Source of the DNA: Ovis canadensis
Taxonomy: Eukaryota > Chordata > Mammalia > Artiodactyla > Bovidae
DNA: 64,000 bases
Direction: 5' to 3'
Assembly: GCF_042477335.2 (NCBI RefSeq)
Contig: NC_091263.1
Span: 65,404,501 to 65,468,500 of the forward strand
How positions within the stretch are numbered: the stretch's first letter is position 1; every line of letters begins with the position of its first letter. The notes beneath the pieces were generated by a model. The model was not told the origin of the DNA and searched no databases. It saw nothing but the letters and a program-made list of their open reading frames with translations. The position numbers and the translations under genes were made by a program. This document shows positions 54,451 to 64,000 of the stretch, piece after piece.

Positions 54451-54456
54451 TTTATT
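54451..54456 (-). terminator. IHO1: AATAAA (minus), candidate IHO1 poly(A) signal
   Basis: The first canonical hexamer after the IHO1 stop on the minus strand. It gives a 3' UTR of about 0.85 kb. Confidence 0.5.
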
Positions 54457-55305
54457 TGATCATTTTGAATTACAAAAGAAATACATATGTGTTGCAAAAA
54501 TTCAAAAACTTTAACAAGACACAAATGGAAAGCCAAAGTCTCATATAAGCCCACTGTTCTCCAGAAATGACGCAGGGCCTGCAGCCACTCTCATTAGCTT
54601 TAAAAAAGCGGGGGGAAACAGCAGGGGAAAACAGCTGGGGGGAAGAGTGGGACTCCGTGGCTGTGACAAGTACGGCTCCCAGCATGTAGTATGAGTCACC
54701 TGTCTTTCCATCATGGCTTTAACACTGTTATTTCTCTGTTCACAAGAAGTCTGACCTAGTGTGTGTCCCAGAAAACATCCACTGACCCAAAAAATGCACA
54801 TGTTCTCACAGCAAAAACGGATACAAATTTTTTAAAAATCCTGCGGCCCAGAAAGATCTTGGTCATGTGAAGGAAATGTTTTGAAGACCAAAAAGATGTG
54901 TTTGGGAGTCCTGCTGCCATAGCAACAGTTTTGTACGCGCCCTTCTCCTACTGGATGTTCCGTATGGAGGGCAGTTCTCCTTGTACCGGACCCAATACCC
55001 TCCTGCTGATGCCCCATTCCCAGGCTGCTGCCCCACCTCTCCTCACACCCTCTTCACACATTTCACTCCCATGAATAAGGATGCACTTATCCTTTAGGCT
55101 CTGTCTTGGAAAGTGCCTGGTACCCAGAATGCCAGATCTGCTCCCCAGCCCTCCACTGACCCCCACCACCACCCCATCCAAGCCCAGCCTCTGACCCTGA
55201 AGACTCTAGGCAGGCTTTGAGAACTCTGCCATCAGCACCCCACGTGTTTTGTGATTTGTCTTTCCAACAAGACAAAAACCATCAGCCAAAGTCATTATGG
55301 GCTGG

Positions 55306-56463
55306 TCAGAAGCCATCATCACTGCTATCAAAACCCAGGTCATAAAGTATATTCTTCCCTGACTCCTGGGACTGAGGGGACTCTGTCCTGGGGTTGAGGT
55401 CATTGAGATCACTGAACCAGCTCATCTGGTGGTCCCCCTGGAAACTGGGTAAAAGCAGGCTGTTGTCTTGGGAGGAATGCCCGCTACGCTGCACGAGGTT
55501 CCCTTGCTCTGCCCTCGTGGTCTTACTGGGCATGACTCTTCCTTCCTGAGCAGAGCAGACTAGATTTGTGGGGCTCCCAGGGCCCCAAAGTTGCAGGGGC
55601 TGAGCAAGAGTTTCCTGCTGCCCCCAGGGGGACCTTTGTGGGCTGGAAACTGGAGGCCGAGGATATTTAGAATTAGAAACACAGGTTTTGCTAGGCATTT
55701 GTTCCTGCTTCCTGCGTAGGGACCTCCTCCTGGGGGCTTTCCTGGGCTGCTGCTTGCCTTTTTTCCCTCTTTCTACAGTTATGCCTTTCTGTTCAGTCAA
55801 CAACCTTTGTTCACAAGGGTCATGTGAAAATGCGCCTTTAGCTTGCCATTTTTGGCTGATGTTCTTAATGCTGGTTGCAGAGTTGTTTAAGTCCTTATAT
55901 CCTCGAGATATAAGCTGCGAGTCTCCTTGGGAAACTGGGTCCCTATCTTTAGGAACCTTGTGACCCAGGATGGCAGAGCCACAGTTCTCAGAGCCTGTTT
56001 TAGTAACAGAGTTCTGGCAGTTAGTCTGCACTGCCCTGTCCTTGATTTGCCTGTTTCTTTTGCCAGTTCCAACTGCCGGCTGCACAGCCTCTTCTTGGAG
56101 AGCATCCCTCTTTGATCCCTCACCCCAGACAACAAACTCCTTGGGCCCTGGGGAGCCCACACTAAGACTGCATGCAGCAGGGAGGGCCTGGGCCTGCCAC
56201 ATAACTGGCTTCTCAGAGGTATCTTTGTCCTGCCTGGTGAAACTGAGGCTCTGTGCCAGAAGTGGTGAGGTCTGAGAGGCACTGTCTTTCACGTGTTTGG
56301 GTGTCAGAGCGATGGAGGTCAATCGCTTTAACTCTTCTAGAACACTGGGCATATTCAGCTGGCCTAAATGCTCACACAGTTGCTGAAAGTCCTTACTCTG
56401 CTGGGTAACCAAAACTTCAAGTTGCTTCAAGTTGGACTTCATTTCTATAAACTCTGCTTGTCT
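55306..56463 (-). CDS. IHO1: IHO1 terminal coding exon
   Basis: One 386-codon exon including TGA (55306-55308). It starts after the acceptor CTTTCTTTAG with RQAEFIEMKSNLKQLEVLVT, the end of the coiled coil. Most of it is a disordered tail with several SP and SQ sites. The C-terminus is SSDDGF. Confidence 0.93.
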   Translation of the reverse strand, partial: RQAEFIEMKSNLKQLEVLVTQQSKDFQQLCEHLGQLNMPSVLEELKRLTSIALTPKHVKDSASQTSPLLAQSLSFTRQDKDTSEKPVMWQAQALPAACSLSVGSPGPKEFVVWGEGSKRDALQEEAVQPAVGTGKRNRQIKDRAVQTNCQNSVTKTGSENCGSAILGHKVPKDRDPVSQGDSQLISRGYKDLNNSATSIKNISQKWQAKGAFSHDPCEQRLLTEQKGITVERGKKGKQQPRKAPRRRSLRRKQEQMPSKTCVSNSKYPRPPVSSPQRSPWGQQETLAQPLQLWGPGSPTNLVCSAQEGRVMPSKTTRAEQGNLVQRSGHSSQDNSLLLPSFQGDHQMSWFSDLNDLNPRTESPQSQESGKNILYDLGFDSSDDGF

Positions 56464-59400
56464 CTAAAGAAAGGCAGTGAAAAAGTAAGGAGTTATGGAC
56501 AGTGCAACTCAGAAGGCACAATAAAATGTGTGAACAAAACAAAGGATGGGCCAGCAGGACCAAACCCTGTGCCCTGCTGGTACTATAAGCGGAAGCATGG
56601 CAACACCCTGGAGCAGGGTCCCTGGGGTCCACATGCCAGAGAACCTTGAGAAGGGAAGGGCTCCCCCTGGCCTGTTACCAAGGGGCCTGTGGTGGCCTCT
56701 GCTTTTGGCTGAAAATTTGCAATTTTAAAATGTCTCTATAGGTCTTAGTAACAAAGCCAGAAACACACACTTGAGGAGAGGGTCAGGGTCTAACACTTAC
56801 AGCTTCGAGTCTCTTTTGCAAATCAAGGATGGCCTGCTCCACGTTGCCTTTGTCCTGCACTATTTCCAACATCAGACCACTCTGAGCTTTTGCAGTCTCC
56901 TGCCCTAAATACAGAACAATGACAATCACCACATGAAGACTGTGGTATGTTCCACCCTGCCTAGGCTGCTGTGGGGGAGAAGGAGGAACTGGAAGCTGGC
57001 ATGGGCCGCCTGAGCCTGTTCTGCCAGCACCTATCTGGATCAACCTTGCTGAGGACAGAAAGCAAGAGCAGGGTGGTTCCCCCACTGTTTCTTCTTCCCT
57101 CCCTCCCTGAGGACATCCTGGCCATAGCAGACTCAACCTCAGCACCTGCGGGGACTCTGAAACCTACTCCCCCGGTGATGGCACCAACTCATCTTTGGCC
57201 TGCCTTCTTAGCCCTGTCACCAGAGTGATCTTTCTAGAATGTAGTTATGATTGGTAAATTCCATGTGTCAACCAATTAGAAAAAGACTGTTTACTCGTAT
57301 TTCAAGCACTGGATCCCTGCTCCTAAACTCAGTTAATGAAATATTTTTCCAGACATCTCTGTTGATATTTGTAGTAGAAAGCAAATGTAATTATCCTACC
57401 CTGGATGAGTTCATGAATAGCAATGTTTGGCGTCCCTGGTGGCTCAGACGGTAAAGCGTCTGCGTGCAATGCGGGAGACCCAGGTTTGAGTCCTGGGTCA
57501 GGAAGATCCCCTGGAGAAGGAAATGGCAATCCACTCCAGTACTCTTGCCTGGAAAATCCCATGGACGGAGGAGCCTGATAGGCTACAGTCCATGGGGTCG
57601 CAAAGAGTCGGACACGACTGAGCGACTTCACATCATCACATCATCACATCAATGTTTCTTAGAAACAGTGAACATTACCAGCCGCAAAAGCAGAGAATGA
57701 AGAAGGCAAGCAAAGTATTCAATTCTAGATTCAGTAATCAGTAAGCATCAGTCTGTGATCTCACATATTCTTTCTTTGTCCCTAGGAAACACATTGAGGG
57801 TCTTTTATTTCTCTATTTTATTTATTTATTTAGGGTCTTCTCTTTTAAAGAGCTTTTGTATTGAGCACATTACTTCCAAAATCTATCCAATTTTTTTGTT
57901 TTAATAACTATCACAGCATAGGGACTTCCCTGATGGTCCAGTGGTTAAGAAGCTGCCCTGCAATGCGGGGGACATGGGTTCAGTCCCTACTTGGGGAACT
58001 AAGATCCTACATGCCTCGGAGCAACTAGCCTCAGGCACCACAACTAGAGAGTCCATTCCACGGCAAGGAAAGATCCCAAGTGCTGGCAACTAAGACCTGA
58101 CACAACCAATAAACATATATTAAAAACTAGATAAAAATGCTTCCAATGAAAAATTATCAAATCGCTCCCGTGTAGACTTTATTCTCGCTTCCTGGATTTA
58201 GCATTAGGAGCATTTTCTGGAGTTTTGTATTAATATATGTGCATACCCACGTGTAGGTTATAGATCCTGTGTGTGTGTGTGTGTGTGTGTGTGTCTTCCG
58301 GAGAAGAGGACTCGTTTCATTTCTGCCTTGGTTATAAACAGATATTTTTAGCTTTTTAGAAAAACATGCCATTTAAAGTCCACTTCCATACTCTGGACAA
58401 TCTCTTTCTTCCAAAAGTTTTCCTGTTTACACTTGGTCCAAGGCTTGGGAGAGGGCTCCAGGGTGGTTAAAAAGCTGCCTTGTGGCTGCAGAGAGGGGCT
58501 TCAGGTAGAAGCGCGGAAACCAGAGGGGCTCCTCAAAGGCCACTGTGCTTGGGAGACTTGAGGGTGAGCCTAACAAAGAGATACTCGCCCAGCCCTGCCT
58601 GGGGACCAGCCGGCCCACAAAGGTTAATCAGGTGGTCGCCATCTTCTTGATGAGCTTCACCTGCCTCTCCAGGAAGCGGCTCTCCCGGAAGCCACAGGCG
58701 GGTTCTGCACGGGCGGAGCCCGGGGCGCGCAGGTCGACACAGGCCTGGCTCCGGTTCCTCTCCATGAACACAGCCGTCTCCGTAAGCGTCATGGGCCTTA
58801 CCCACTTCTCTTGAGATGGCTTCGGCGCGTCGTGGAACAGGGAGCGGCCACCACACTGATTTTGCATTTTCCAGAGACGCTAACGCCCTGGTGCTTCTGC
58901 TCAGCCAGTAAGCGGAAAAAAGTGGCCCACACCCTCTAGAGAGAGGTAGGAGACGAGGTCTGCAGACGCCTGTTGACCAGGCGGTCGACAGCGGCCTCCA
59001 CCTTGAGGAAATAATTGTGACAAATCTGGGAGCTGAGATGGTTGATGGGTAATAAGGAGTTAATCTCAAAAAATGGTCTTGGCTGGGCCTGGTGGCCGAG
59101 GATAGCTGAATGGCTGACTCGAAATCTGTGAGTGGGAAAAAAGTTGGAGGGTGGTCAGAGGCGAGAGCAAAGGGCATTCCTGGGTCTGTTCCATCCAAAC
59201 ACTGCTGAAGGAAGAGACAGATCCGCAGGACCCCTGAGTGCACTGCCAGCATACTGCCAATATTTCTATTTTCTTTTAGGATGATTTTATTACTTGGTTA
59301 TTTGGGGGCTGCACTAGGTCTTCCTTGCCGCGAGGCTTTGTCTAGTTGCGCAGGGCTACTCTCTTGTGGCGCACAGCTTCTCACTGCAGTGGCTCTTCTC

Positions 59401-62400
59401 CTTGCAGAGCACAGGCTCTCAGTGCGTGGTGCCCTGGCTTCAGCAGTTGTGGTGCAGAGGTTTAGTGCCTCTTGGCATGTGGGGTCTTCCCAGACCGGGG
59501 ATTGAAGCTGTGTCCTTTGCATTGGCAGGCGGGTTGTTAACCACTGGACCACCAGGGAAGCCCTCTGTTTTCTTGTCAAGATGATTCTGTGGGGTCTGAG
59601 CGTTCCAGCACTGGAGTTTTCAGGCTGTTGGTGGGTACCAGGGACCTGGAATGTCTGCCTCCAGCCAGAGTTCATGCAGAACCCTGCTAAGTGGCCCCCA
59701 CCACCCTTGCCCTCACCTCTCCAGGAAACCCTCCGAGACCAGCAGGGAGTCGCTGCTTTTGCCCTCCCAGCATGGAGTCTCTGTTTGCCCAGTCCTGAGG
59801 GGCTCCTGCAGTCAAGCCCCCCTGCCCTTCAAAGCCAAATGCTCTGGGGGCACTTCCTCCCCATGCCGGACTCCCGGGCTGGGGAGCCTGGCGCAGGGCT
59901 CAGAGCTCTCGCCCGTATGGAAAAAGTCTGCAATACAATGATTCTCGACTGTGGGCCCACCTGGGTGGGATGGGATTTGATCATATTGTCAGTGTGCCAC
60001 TCCTACCATTTCATGGTTTCTTCTTTATGGCTTTGAATTTGACCCCCCTTTTTGGGTAGATTCCAGTCTTTTTATTGATGGTTGTTCAGCAGTTACTTGT
60101 GATTTTGGCATGCTTGTAAAAGGAGGTGAACTGAAGGTCCTTCTACTCCCCATCACCTTGTTGCCATCCTCAAAAAAGATTTTATTTCTATTTTAGAGAT
60201 TCAACAAGGGCTCCATTGAGATGAGGTTGTATGCTGATGCTTTTCCACTGATGGCCAGTGATTTCCCTTTATAGTTTTACTCTCTCTGCTGTGCTAATTA
60301 AAGCCACCTGAAAAAAGGTCTGGAAGGCTCCATGTACAAGAGGAGTTTGCTCAGTCCTCCCTTTTTATAGGGTACCCTTCCCAGTTTTCACCGACTGATC
60401 TCTCTCTGCCGTTAGATGTGTCCTGGAGCAAGCCATGTGAACATAAGCACCTTGCTACCTTCATTTATCAATTAATAAATATTTCCATTCCAACATGGTT
60501 CATATAGGTGGCTTTCATTCTTCTTGTGCCTTGCTCAGAAAGGCATTTCTCACTCTAAAATTATAAAAATATTGCTCATGCTTCTTATAGTTCTATTTAT
60601 GATTTAATCACCACACAGTATGTTGATTCCTGTGGAATGAATTTTGATGTATGGAGTTACCTATTTTCCAAAAGAGGTATTTTCTGATTTTGATAGTGGC
60701 CTCTCCTTTTTATTCTCCTAATGATCATACTTTTCAATAGAATTTATACATCTTAGGTGAAAGTACTGCTGTGTATTAATTACCCCACCTAAACTCAAGG
60801 TAAAGTGCATTGTGGATGGCCTTGGCAATTCATTCTGTTCATCTGGTTCTTGGTGTCCTCAACTGAAGAAGAAGGGGAGTTAGATTAGATGGCTTTGAGT
60901 GATCATTCTGGTTGTACAGGCAGAGTGTGACTGGGGAAAGACTTTATGACCTCAATCTGTGAAGGTGTGAATTACATTATAAACCAAGAGAGTGCTTTCA
61001 CATAGTATCTGCCCCCTTCCAAACACAGTGAATGCCTACTGAAAGCCTGCAGAACGCACTGACTGGCAGCTTCGGTGCTCTAGGCTAGCTGGACTGGGCC
61101 TAGCCATTTGACAGCAGATTTACCTGGTTCCTCTCAGTGACTGCCTACCAAGAAAGGGAATGGCTCTGGACAAGCTACTTGCCTGCCTATTTTTAAGAAT
61201 GACCTGGCTTTTAATTAATGTGATGCCACAGTGTTTTACTGTTTGCCTGGTCAGTCTTAAGCTCTGAAAGTTAAGGAGCTGTCAGGAGGGAAGAATCCGG
61301 ATCCCTGTGCCTACCGAGGCATGCCTATGTCTCCCTTTGCAGACTCAGCTCTCCTCTCTGCCGTGACCCTGTGCTGTGGCCTTGAGCTCTTCCATTCCCT
61401 GTTCTGGACTCAGCTGCAGTCCTCCTTTTTATATCAATATTTCACCCAGTTTTAAATGTGAGGAGTAAAAAGAGTGCCTGCCTTTCGGCACTTACAATGA
61501 GCTGTTTTATCATGTGAAACACCGGAAGCCGCCTTTTTCCTTCTGCTCTTTGTCTTGCATCTTCTTGTGAGGGTAACAGTCCTGGGCTTCCCGAACTGGT
61601 TTCTAAGCAAATGCACAGTGGCTCTGTGTGTGGGATACTCAGGTTGGAAGCCAGCAGACAGTACAGTGCTTCTTTGCAGACAGATGGGGATTAATTTCAA
61701 AGTTACACAAAGGCATTAATTTTTGTAAATCATGAGCAGTCCATCCCTTGGCATTTGAATAAGTTGACTTCAATTTGTTTAAAGTAAAAAAAATAAACAC
61801 AGAGACAAATGCAAACAAGTGCAGATGCAGTCATCAGCTTGCTGTTGAGCTGAAAGCTGTTGGTTCCAGGGGAAGTGTTCATCTAAGGAGACCTGTGTCA
61901 TGGCTCCCTTCTGATGAATAAGGGCCTGAACCATGGTTTCACCTAAACGTAAATCACTGATTGACCGAACAGAGGACTTTACAGACCACAGACTGTAACT
62001 GAAATTGAGAAAGATGCTGTGATTCACTACAAAACAGCTGTCATTGAAGTGAAGGCAGCAAGCAGAACAGTAGATGACTGGAGTATTTCTGACTCCTGAA
62101 GGAGTGGTATCTTTATTTCTAAGTCCTAAGAGAGCAAGGGAGCCTTTATAGACAACACAGCCAGCAGTTCATTTGAGACTCAGGGATGCCATTGATTCAC
62201 TTCAGGTGGTGAGATTAGAAATCTGGCAGAACCAGCTGCCTTGAAGCAGCTGGGTTACTGGGTGAGGGATTGGTGCTTCAGAAAAGGCATGGAGGGACCA
62301 GGCATTCCCATACAGGGCTGGGGCCTGCTACCCAGTTCTGCTCCACATCTCCTCAGGGCTCATCTTATGTACCCATTCTCTCATCTGAAACACTGTGGAA

Positions 62401-62815
62401 CCTCACCACTGGCAGAAACCTGACTAGGGTCAGCAAGTTCACATTCACTGCTCGCCAGCGCCCCCTGCCGATAACCTCAAACACGAGACACTCACCTGTC
62501 TTGGCCACAGTTTCCAAAGAATCCAAAATAGACTGACTTCTGGAACTGAGATGTTCCTCAGACTCTTCCACTGATGTCTGTAACTAAGAAACCCCAAATT
62601 AGGAAGTAATTCACAGACTGTTGCCTCATTTTACTAACTTGGCAAACTGTCACTTAATGATAAAAAAAGAGTAGTTAAAATACTGCTATTTTATATGAAC
62701 AAAAACCAATTATTAAACTTCTTAAAATGTAAGATGTTCTAACACCTTGAAATGTGGTATACTTACCTTGTGAATGCTTTCTTTGATATGGGAAATTAAG
62801 TTGTATAAAGTCTCA
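55306..62815 (-). CDS. IHO1: Interactor of HORMAD1 1, last four coding exons (partial)
   Basis: IHO1 (CCDC36) is a meiotic chromosome-axis protein. It binds HORMAD1 and works with MEI4 and REC114 to allow SPO11-dependent double-strand breaks in germ cells. Four exons on the minus strand join in phase: 62815-62767, 62583-62496, 56904-56801 and 56463-55306. They give 465 residues to the stop. The first three and the start of the last form a coiled-coil-like stretch (ILDLQKRLEARQAEFIEMKS and flanking heptads). Next comes a long low-complexity, Ser/Gln/Lys-rich tail with a basic cluster (RKAPRRRSLRRKQEQ). The acidic C-terminus is LGFDSSDDGF, the region known to be needed for HORMAD1 binding. The 5' exons lie beyond the right edge. 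The call rests on the tail, the coiled coil and the position beside C3orf62. Confidence 0.9.
56464..56800 (-). other. IHO1 intron before the terminal exon
   Basis: A 337-base intron with donor GTAAGT and acceptor TTTAG. No repeat is recognised. Confidence 0.85.
56801..56904 (-). CDS. IHO1: IHO1 coiled-coil exon
   Basis: 104 bases encoding QETAKAQSGLMLEIVQDKGN and VEQAILDLQKRLEA, heptad-like and consistent with a coiled coil. The acceptor is TGTATTTAG and the donor is GTAAGT. It enters in phase 1 and ends in phase 0. Confidence 0.9.
57428..57650 (+). repeat. BOV-A2 SINE, full length, with ATCAC tail
   Basis: 'tccctggtggctcagacggt' through 'ggacacgactgagcgacttc', followed by a short CATCA/ATCAC tandem tail. 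It looks little decayed and therefore relatively young. Confidence 0.92.
57920..58115 (+). repeat. CHR-type SINE
   Basis: 'gggacttccctgatggtcca', 'gggttcagtccctacttggg' and 'acaactagagagtccattcc', ending in an A-rich tail near 'aataaacatatatt'. Confidence 0.88.
58268..58294. repeat. TG microsatellite
   Basis: A pure TG run of about 13 units. It is probably polymorphic. Confidence 0.92.
58405..59045 (-). pseudogene. FTL: Ferritin light chain processed pseudogene
   Basis: Read on the minus strand, intronless pieces of ferritin light chain appear in order: SSQICHNYFLKVEAAVDRLV (N-terminus), MQNQCGGRSLFHDAPKPSQE (middle), FRESRFLERQVKLIKKM, then GPQAGLGEYLFVRLTL (C-terminus) in a different frame. 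FTL 3'-UTR words follow ('cctctcccaagccttggacc'), ending in a decayed AATAAA region. It cannot encode ferritin: the start codon region is altered, an in-frame TAG follows the first 32 codons, a short block after it is missing, and frameshifts separate the remaining parts. The absence of introns and the presence of UTR sequence indicate an mRNA retrocopy. It sits in the sense orientation inside an IHO1 intron. No clear poly(A) tail or target-site duplication remains, suggesting age. Confidence 0.9.
59270..59565 (-). repeat. Long CHR-type SINE (about 300 bases)
   Basis: 'tcactgcagtggctcttctc', 'ttgcagagcacaggctctca', 'accggggattgaagctgtgt' and 'ctggaccaccagggaagccc' in reverse orientation. It is related to the copy at 10025-10320. 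Confidence 0.88.
62496..62583 (-). CDS. IHO1: IHO1 internal exon
   Basis: 88 bases encoding LQTSVEESEEHLSSRSQSIL and DSLETVAKT, heptad-like. The acceptor is TTTCTTAG and the donor is GTGAGT. It enters in phase 0 and ends after one base of the next codon. Confidence 0.88.
62767..62815 (-). CDS. IHO1: IHO1 internal exon (most 5' in window)
   Basis: A 49-base exon encoding ETLYNLISHIKESIHK. The acceptor is CTATTTTAG and the donor is GTAAGT. It is too short for a simple ORF scan and was found by phase and splice-site matching to its neighbour. Confidence 0.82.
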
Positions 62816-64000
62816 CTAAAATAGAGAAAAAAAGAAAGTGAACCTTTGCAAAATATTTAAACAGTAGGTAACAAAATTGATTCCATGAACATAGCAGGAT
62901 TCTACCAGTGCAGCATCAAAACAGTGGTTGATCAGAGCTGAAGACAACCCTGAGAAATCTTAGTGCCCAGATTAGAAAAGGGGAACACTGACTTTTTGTG
63001 ATCATTTCCAAAGTGAAACAAAACTTTATTCTGTGTTTTAAAATTTACTCTGTATGGATCTTAAATGAGGTTGGATTTTAGCAATTCAAGTGGTTTCTAT
63101 AGTAGAACACACCAGCTTTCATTTTTATGGCAACATGGCTTCAGAGGATAGTGACTTCCTATGGATAGTCAAAAATTCCTGGACATATGTTAGTCTAATG
63201 ACTATTATTTTGTCTGTAAGAATGGAGATAATTCTGGGAATGATATTGATTTTTAATGAAAAATAAATTATCATAATTATTCCTCATATATCCCACTTTT
63301 GAAAAAAATCAGACAAGGCTCATCATTAAAAGTTTTTACAGATTTTTGTTTCTTTATACAATGGATATATCAATTTTTGAACCCCAATAGAACAGCTCTT
63401 CATGCCACAGTCTTATGGATGCTCCATAAGACTGACTTTAAAAGAGGAATTTGATAGAACCATTTCAGAGTCCTACAAACCATACAGTTTGATGAATAAG
63501 ATTAAGACATGACCTGAAAACAATAAAAATCTAAAATGAAAATTTAGTGAACTAAGGATAAGAACAGAATGATATTAAATTATAAAAGCAGATAATAAGA
63601 ATAAGAAAAGGTACTTATAAATTAAAATAGCAGAAATTAAACAAATAGAATTAACCAGAAGATACCATATGGAAATGTAATAGAAAACAGAAAAAAGACA
63701 GATGAAAAACAAGTAAATATTAAAAAAAAAAAATTAGAGAATCAATGCAGGAGATTTAATGCTTGACCAAAATTGGAGATCCAGACAGTAAGAAGAGTGA
63801 AAATAGGAGGTTTCCCAAGGTATAATAAAAGAAAAATTCCCAGAACCGAAAGACACAAGTTTACAGGGCAAAAGGAATTCCTCCATGCCAAGGGCTTATG
63901 ATGAGCCACATCAAACATTGTGCTGTCAAATTTCAGAACTCTAAGGATAATGAGAAAGTCCTAAAAGTTTGCAGAAATTAAAAAAAGCAAGTGATATATA
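62816..64000 (-). other. IHO1 intron reaching the right edge
   Basis: AT-rich. The last 500 bases resemble L1. I found no further IHO1 exon before the window ends. Confidence 0.6.
63480..64000 (+). mobile_element. Probable L1 fragment, truncated by window edge
   Basis: An A-rich strand with 'attcccagaaccgaaagaca', 'ccaagggcttatgatgagcc' and 'atgagaaagtcctaaaagtt', in the style of an old L1 5'/ORF1-proximal region. The call is tentative. Confidence 0.4.

Larger units (their letters stand above)
56905..62495 (-). other. Large IHO1 intron
   Basis: About 5.6 kb. It holds three SINEs, a TG microsatellite and the FTL processed pseudogene. 59600-62490 shows no gene I can identify. Confidence 0.85.

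Noticed and set aside
58533-59252. 239-codon minus-strand open frame as a real gene
   Set aside because: Most of it is an out-of-frame reading of the FTL retrocopy. Ferritin similarity jumps between frames, so it is a pseudogene artefact.

Overview
The window is vertebrate nuclear DNA from a ruminant, most likely a bovid (cattle, sheep, goat or a relative). It has split genes with GT-AG introns, CpG-island promoters, and dozens of Bov-tA/BOV-A2 and tRNA-Glu-derived CHR-type SINEs that occur only in ruminants and their cetartiodactyl relatives. I cannot name the species from sequence alone. The gene order matches the region that lies on human chromosome 3p21.31 (recalled, not searched).

Layout. 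Positions 1-4370 are intergenic, with only SINEs and simple repeats recognised. A CpG island (about 4260-5060) is the USP4 promoter. USP4 (ubiquitin-specific protease 4) then runs on the + strand from ATG 4682 to TGA 43598-43600 in 22 coding exons, all rebuilt here with consistent phase. The product is 963 residues, the length I recall for human USP4. A second CpG island (about 44380-44860) leads into C3orf62 on the + strand (coding 45013-47938, three coding exons, 255 residues, function unknown). About 7 kb further on, IHO1 (CCDC36) lies on the - strand. Its last four coding exons are present (62815 down to 55306) and its 5' part is beyond the right edge. C3orf62 and IHO1 are therefore convergent.

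Inside the IHO1 intron between 56905 and 62495 is a broken processed copy of ferritin light chain (FTL) at about 58405-59045. The introns otherwise hold SINEs, L1 fragments of several ages, a MaLR (MLT1) LTR, MIR elements, and one other probable old LTR.

The genes do not form a pathway. USP4 is a housekeeping deubiquitinase. IHO1 is a meiosis-specific factor for DNA double-strand break formation. C3orf62 is uncharacterised. I found no novel multi-gene system. The points most worth checking are the FTL retrocopy, an out-of-frame uORF overlapping the USP4 start, a possible in-frame cryptic exon in USP4 intron 17, the crowded USP4-3'/C3orf62-5' junction, and the Z-DNA-prone run beside an NRF1-type palindrome in the USP4 promoter.
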